Part shown: one piece after another, positions 61,660-64,000 of the stretch | Layout of the letters: each line of letters opens with the position of its first letter | Numbering within the stretch: the first letter of the stretch is position 1 | NCBI RefSeq assembly: GCF_023701745.1 | Contig: NZ_JAJOZB010000001.1 | Location: forward strand, 7,239,001-7,303,000 | Direction of reading: 5' to 3' | DNA length: 64,000 bases | Source of the DNA: Streptomyces sp. RKAG293 | Lineage (GTDB): Bacteria > Actinomycetota > Actinomycetes > Streptomycetales > Streptomycetaceae | Notes under the pieces: generated by a model | The model's database searches: none | Told to the model about the DNA's origin: nothing | What the model saw: only the letters and a program-made list of their open reading frames with translations | Translations under genes and position numbers: made by a program

Positions 61660-62865
61660 CTAATTCGGAGTTTCTTGAGATGGCGTGTCGGGCGCCGGCA
61701 GATGCTGGGGTGGCAATTTCACTCGGATGCGAAGCCCGCCAGTTGGGTTGGCTCGGGCCTCCAGCGTTCCACGGTGCGCGGCGGTGACTGCGCGGATTAC
61801 CGACAAGCCGAGGCCTGCACCCTTGCGGCGCCCGCTGCCCCGCTGGAAGGGCTCGAAGAGCATGGGCAGGTCGGACTCCTGGATGACAGGACCGCTGTTG
61901 ACCACGTCGACGAAACCTCCTCCCTCATCGGTCGGCCCGGTCTCGATGCGGACCGATCCATGCCGTCTGTTGTGCCGCACGGCATTCGTCACCAGGTTCC
62001 CCACAAGTTGACTGAGGAGAGACGAGTCTCCCCATACGCGAGCGGTCTGCAGTTGGGCGTCCACGGACACTTCTGCTTCTCGTGCCTCGACCAGCGCATT
62101 GGTGATCGCCCTTCGTGCCTCATCGGCCAGATCGGTCGCAACAGGCAGGAGCACGCCGCTCTCGCCCTTGGCCAACGCCAGCAGAGCGGCTATCAAACGC
62201 TCGCTCCGCTCAGTGGCCGCCAAGGCGCGACTGATGTCGGGCAGCAGATCCGACGGTATCCGTCCCTGCGACAGCGGGATCTCCAGGGCGGTCCGCTGGA
62301 GCGTCAGGGGGGTACGCAGCTCGTGGGAGGCGTGAGCAGTGAAACGCCTCTGGTCGGCGAAACTGCGCTCAAGGCGGTCGAGCATGGCGTCGAACGTGTC
62401 TGCCAGCTCCTTGACCTCGTCGTTCGGCCCGATCAAAGCAAGCCGTGCATCCAGGTTGCGGTCACCGATGTCCCGGGCCGCTGCAGTTACCCGGCTGATC
62501 CGGGACAGTCCACCTCGGGCCATCCACCAGCTCGCGAGAAGGGAAGAAAGGCAGACAAGGGCGAAGAGGATGAGGCACCGTTTCATGAGCTCATCCATGA
62601 CCTCCTGTTCGAAAGCCGCGAAACGCTGGGCGTGAGTCAGGCCTGCGTCGCTGTCGATTCCGTAGTGATAGACCGTCCCGTCCGATGCGGCGTCAACTGA
62701 CGGCACCGTGTTCGACGGCGCCACTGTTGGGCCATTGTGTTCGATGATGTCCCTGACACTCGCCCAGACGTAGGCGAGGAGAACCGACCCCCCGACGGCC
62801 AGCACAGCCGCATTCAGCAGGGCCAGCTGCGTCCGGATCGTCAGCCGTCCGAGGAGTCCTGTCAC
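61660..62865 (-). CDS. Membrane sensor histidine kinase
   Basis: 401 residues from GTG 62865 (GTGA overlap with the response regulator). Two membrane helices (LALLNAAVLAVGGSVLLAYV and CLILFALVCLSSLLASWWMA) enclose a short sensor domain of about 85 residues. HAMP, then HisKA with FTAHASHELRTPLTLQRTAL, then HATPase with N-box NLVTNAVRHN and G2 KGAGLGLSVI. The G1 box is atypical: VVNSGPVI where DxGxG is expected, as in some CutS/TcrY-like kinases. Confidence 0.9.
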   Translation of the reverse strand: MTGLLGRLTIRTQLALLNAAVLAVGGSVLLAYVWASVRDIIEHNGPTVAPSNTVPSVDAASDGTVYHYGIDSDAGLTHAQRFAAFEQEVMDELMKRCLILFALVCLSSLLASWWMARGGLSRISRVTAAARDIGDRNLDARLALIGPNDEVKELADTFDAMLDRLERSFADQRRFTAHASHELRTPLTLQRTALEIPLSQGRIPSDLLPDISRALAATERSERLIAALLALAKGESGVLLPVATDLADEARRAITNALVEAREAEVSVDAQLQTARVWGDSSLLSQLVGNLVTNAVRHNRRHGSVRIETGPTDEGGGFVDVVNSGPVIQESDLPMLFEPFQRGSGRRKGAGLGLSVIRAVTAAHRGTLEARANPTGGLRIRVKLPPQHLPAPDTPSQETPN

Positions 62866-63515
62866 AACCTGTATCCAAACCCGGGCACCGTCGTGATCAG
62901 GGGCGGCGGGCCGAGCTTGCGGCGCAGTTGGTGAACGGTGACCTTGACGGTGGTGCTCTCGGGGGGCGTGTGGCAGTCCCAAACCATCTCCAGTAGGTCT
63001 GCCGGCTGTAGCGGGGCCCCATCAGCGGTCATCAGTGCCTCCAGGACGCCGAACTCCTTCGGAGTGAGCCGTAGCAGGCTCCCATCGCGCTCGGCCATAC
63101 GACGGAGGGTGTCCAGCCGTAGCCCTTGATGCTCCAACACGGTCGGGGTGCCACTCGGCCCACGCCGAGCCAGGGCCTGCAGACGGGCCACCAGTTCGAC
63201 GTACGAGAAGGGCTTGGCGAGGTAGTCATCGGCGCCCTTGCCGAGGCCGTCGACGAGGTCGCGCAGTGATCCGGCCGCGGTCAACATCAGGATGCGCGCC
63301 GGGTATCCGGCTCCGGTGAGCATGCGGCACACCGCGTCACCGTGGATGCCGGGCAGGTCACGGTCGAGGACCAGGACGTCGTAGTCGGCTGCCGCGGTCA
63401 TCTCCATGGCCTGGCCGCCGTCCAGGGCCACGTCGGCGACGATGCCCGACGAACGCAATCCCGCGGCGATCATACCCGCCAGTTCCTCCTCGTCCTCGAC
63501 AACCAGCACACGCAT
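62862..63515 (-). CDS. OmpR-family response regulator
   Basis: 217 residues. Receiver with acidic residues 8-10, Asp51 in LVLDRDLPGI as phosphoacceptor, Thr in LMLTAAG and Lys in YLAKPFSY. The winged helix includes LRLTPKEFGVLEALMTADGA and TTVKVTVHQLRRKLG. It is coupled to the kinase and divergent from a lipoprotein gene, so it probably controls that gene. Confidence 0.92.
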   Translation of the reverse strand: MRVLVVEDEEELAGMIAAGLRSSGIVADVALDGGQAMEMTAAADYDVLVLDRDLPGIHGDAVCRMLTGAGYPARILMLTAAGSLRDLVDGLGKGADDYLAKPFSYVELVARLQALARRGPSGTPTVLEHQGLRLDTLRRMAERDGSLLRLTPKEFGVLEALMTADGAPLQPADLLEMVWDCHTPPESTTVKVTVHQLRRKLGPPPLITTVPGFGYRL

Positions 63516-63578
63516 GTCTGTTCCCTTTCCACCGCTCGCTCGTCTTTCGGCATTTTGACGGACTGATGGTTAAGCGGC

Positions 63579-63607
63579 GGTTAGCCAAACCTGACCGGCG
63601 GCTAACC
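63579..63607. promoter_or_regulatory. Candidate response-regulator site
   Basis: Inverted arms GGTTAGCC and GGCTAACC separated by 13 bases; GGTTAAGC just upstream adds a third partial copy. Located between the response regulator and lipoprotein genes. Confidence 0.45.
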
Positions 63608-63669
63608 AGCAACCCCGTACACCTGTTTCGGCGGCGCCGGACAGCGTCGTAGGACCGGTAGGAGGAAGC

Positions 63670-64000
63670 ATGCGAAGAAGGTTCATGCCTTGGGCGGCGA
63701 TGACAGTGATGACGCTGGGAGCCGCCCTGTCGGTGACAGCCTGTGCGTCGACCAAGGACGATGCCCCCAGAGTTGCGGGAGCCAAGGACGAGCAGGAGCA
63801 GGACAAGCCGGCGAGCCAGAAGGAGATAGTTCAGGCCTACGAGAAGTGTCTGCATGAGCAGGGTTTCATCGTCTCGATCGATGAATCAGGCCGGTTCAAG
63901 GACCCAGGTCCGGACAATCCAAATCTGTTGATACAAAAAGGGCTGCCGGCGGCCGCCAATGCGTGTCGTGCGAAGGTGCCCGGCATGAAGCAGGTCATGG
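63670..64000 (+). CDS. Lipoprotein, C-terminally cut by window edge
   Basis: About 110 residues visible from ATG 63670 (GGAGGAA immediately upstream). Signal sequence MTVMTLGAALSVTAC ends in a lipobox Cys. The mature part includes VQAYEKCLHEQGFIVSID and NACRAKVPGMKQ, the same Cys motif type as the lipoprotein at 21033-21641. It is divergent from a two-component system, as that one is. Export genes may follow outside the window. Confidence 0.8.
   Translation, partial: MRRRFMPWAAMTVMTLGAALSVTACASTKDDAPRVAGAKDEQEQDKPASQKEIVQAYEKCLHEQGFIVSIDESGRFKDPGPDNPNLLIQKGLPAAANACRAKVPGMKQVM

Overview
The window looks like high-GC actinobacterial chromosome, most likely Streptomyces or a close relative. Signs are GC-rich codon use with many GTG starts, chains of ATGA/GTGA stop-start overlaps, and family content: an AfsR-type SARP regulator, two LAL-type LuxR giants, a DUF3152 protein, GSII-type glutamine synthetase, and ECF sigma/zinc anti-sigma and OmpR/HAMP-kinase pairs. 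The many duplicated segments and broken transposases from about 15 kb onward suggest an accessory region rather than the conserved core.

Layout. (1) 1-10.6 kb: one minus-strand operon of ten tightly coupled genes: small protein, vWA, PP2C phosphatase, protein kinase with zinc ribbon, radical SAM enzyme, coiled-coil protein, ClpB-like AAA+, Hsp70-like protein, zinc-ribbon GTPase of the double-GTPase type, and a GTPase-associated GAP1-type protein running off the left edge. It joins a TerY-type phosphorylation triad to a GTPase/chaperone module. It is the best candidate here for an unusual, conflict-type or stress-type system. (2) 11.3-17.3 kb: coiled-coil protein plus flavodoxin-fold reductase, secreted beta-propeller, ECF sigma/anti-sigma pair, DUF3152 metalloprotease-like protein, membrane protein. 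(3) 17.8-24.4 kb: MacB-like export system (permease, ATPase, adaptor, lipoprotein) divergent from a response regulator/histidine kinase pair. (4) 24.4-28.5 kb: HxlR/quinone-reductase pair between two IS630 ends, then a nested wreck of IS630 transposase, group II intron tail and a PhzA-like remnant, then an SDR and another transposase tail. (5) 28.7-37.3 kb: two paralogous ricin-type secreted lectins with duplicated leaders, a GSII glutamine synthetase, a serine beta-lactamase-fold hydrolase, a DM13 protein, a TetR regulator and an IS5-type remnant. (6) 37.5-41.3 kb: esterase/MarR divergent pair, a second alpha/beta hydrolase and a SnoaL/PhzA-like protein. (7) 41.8-56.7 kb: Amt ammonium transporter, SARP regulator, LAL regulator, animal-like glutaminase, a frameshifted near-identical second GSII, and a second convergent LAL regulator. 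(8) 56.8-64 kb: TetR/MFS efflux pair, HxlR/DoxX pair, IS5 and IS701 remnants, the 3' end of a tRNA-Pro gene, and a second two-component system divergent from a lipoprotein.

How genes may work together (inference). The first operon couples reversible phosphorylation to a GTPase and to protein-remodelling ATPases. The 17.8-24.4 kb block and the right edge look like two versions of one envelope-sensing scheme, because their lipoproteins and one sensor domain share a Cys-Leu-x3-Gly-Phe-type motif. Glutaminase, GSII and Amt sit among large transcriptional regulators and suggest control of glutamine/ammonium flux, but both GSII copies carry lesions. A roughly 140-bp leader sequence is repeated upstream of the DUF3152 gene, GSII copy 1 and the glutaminase.
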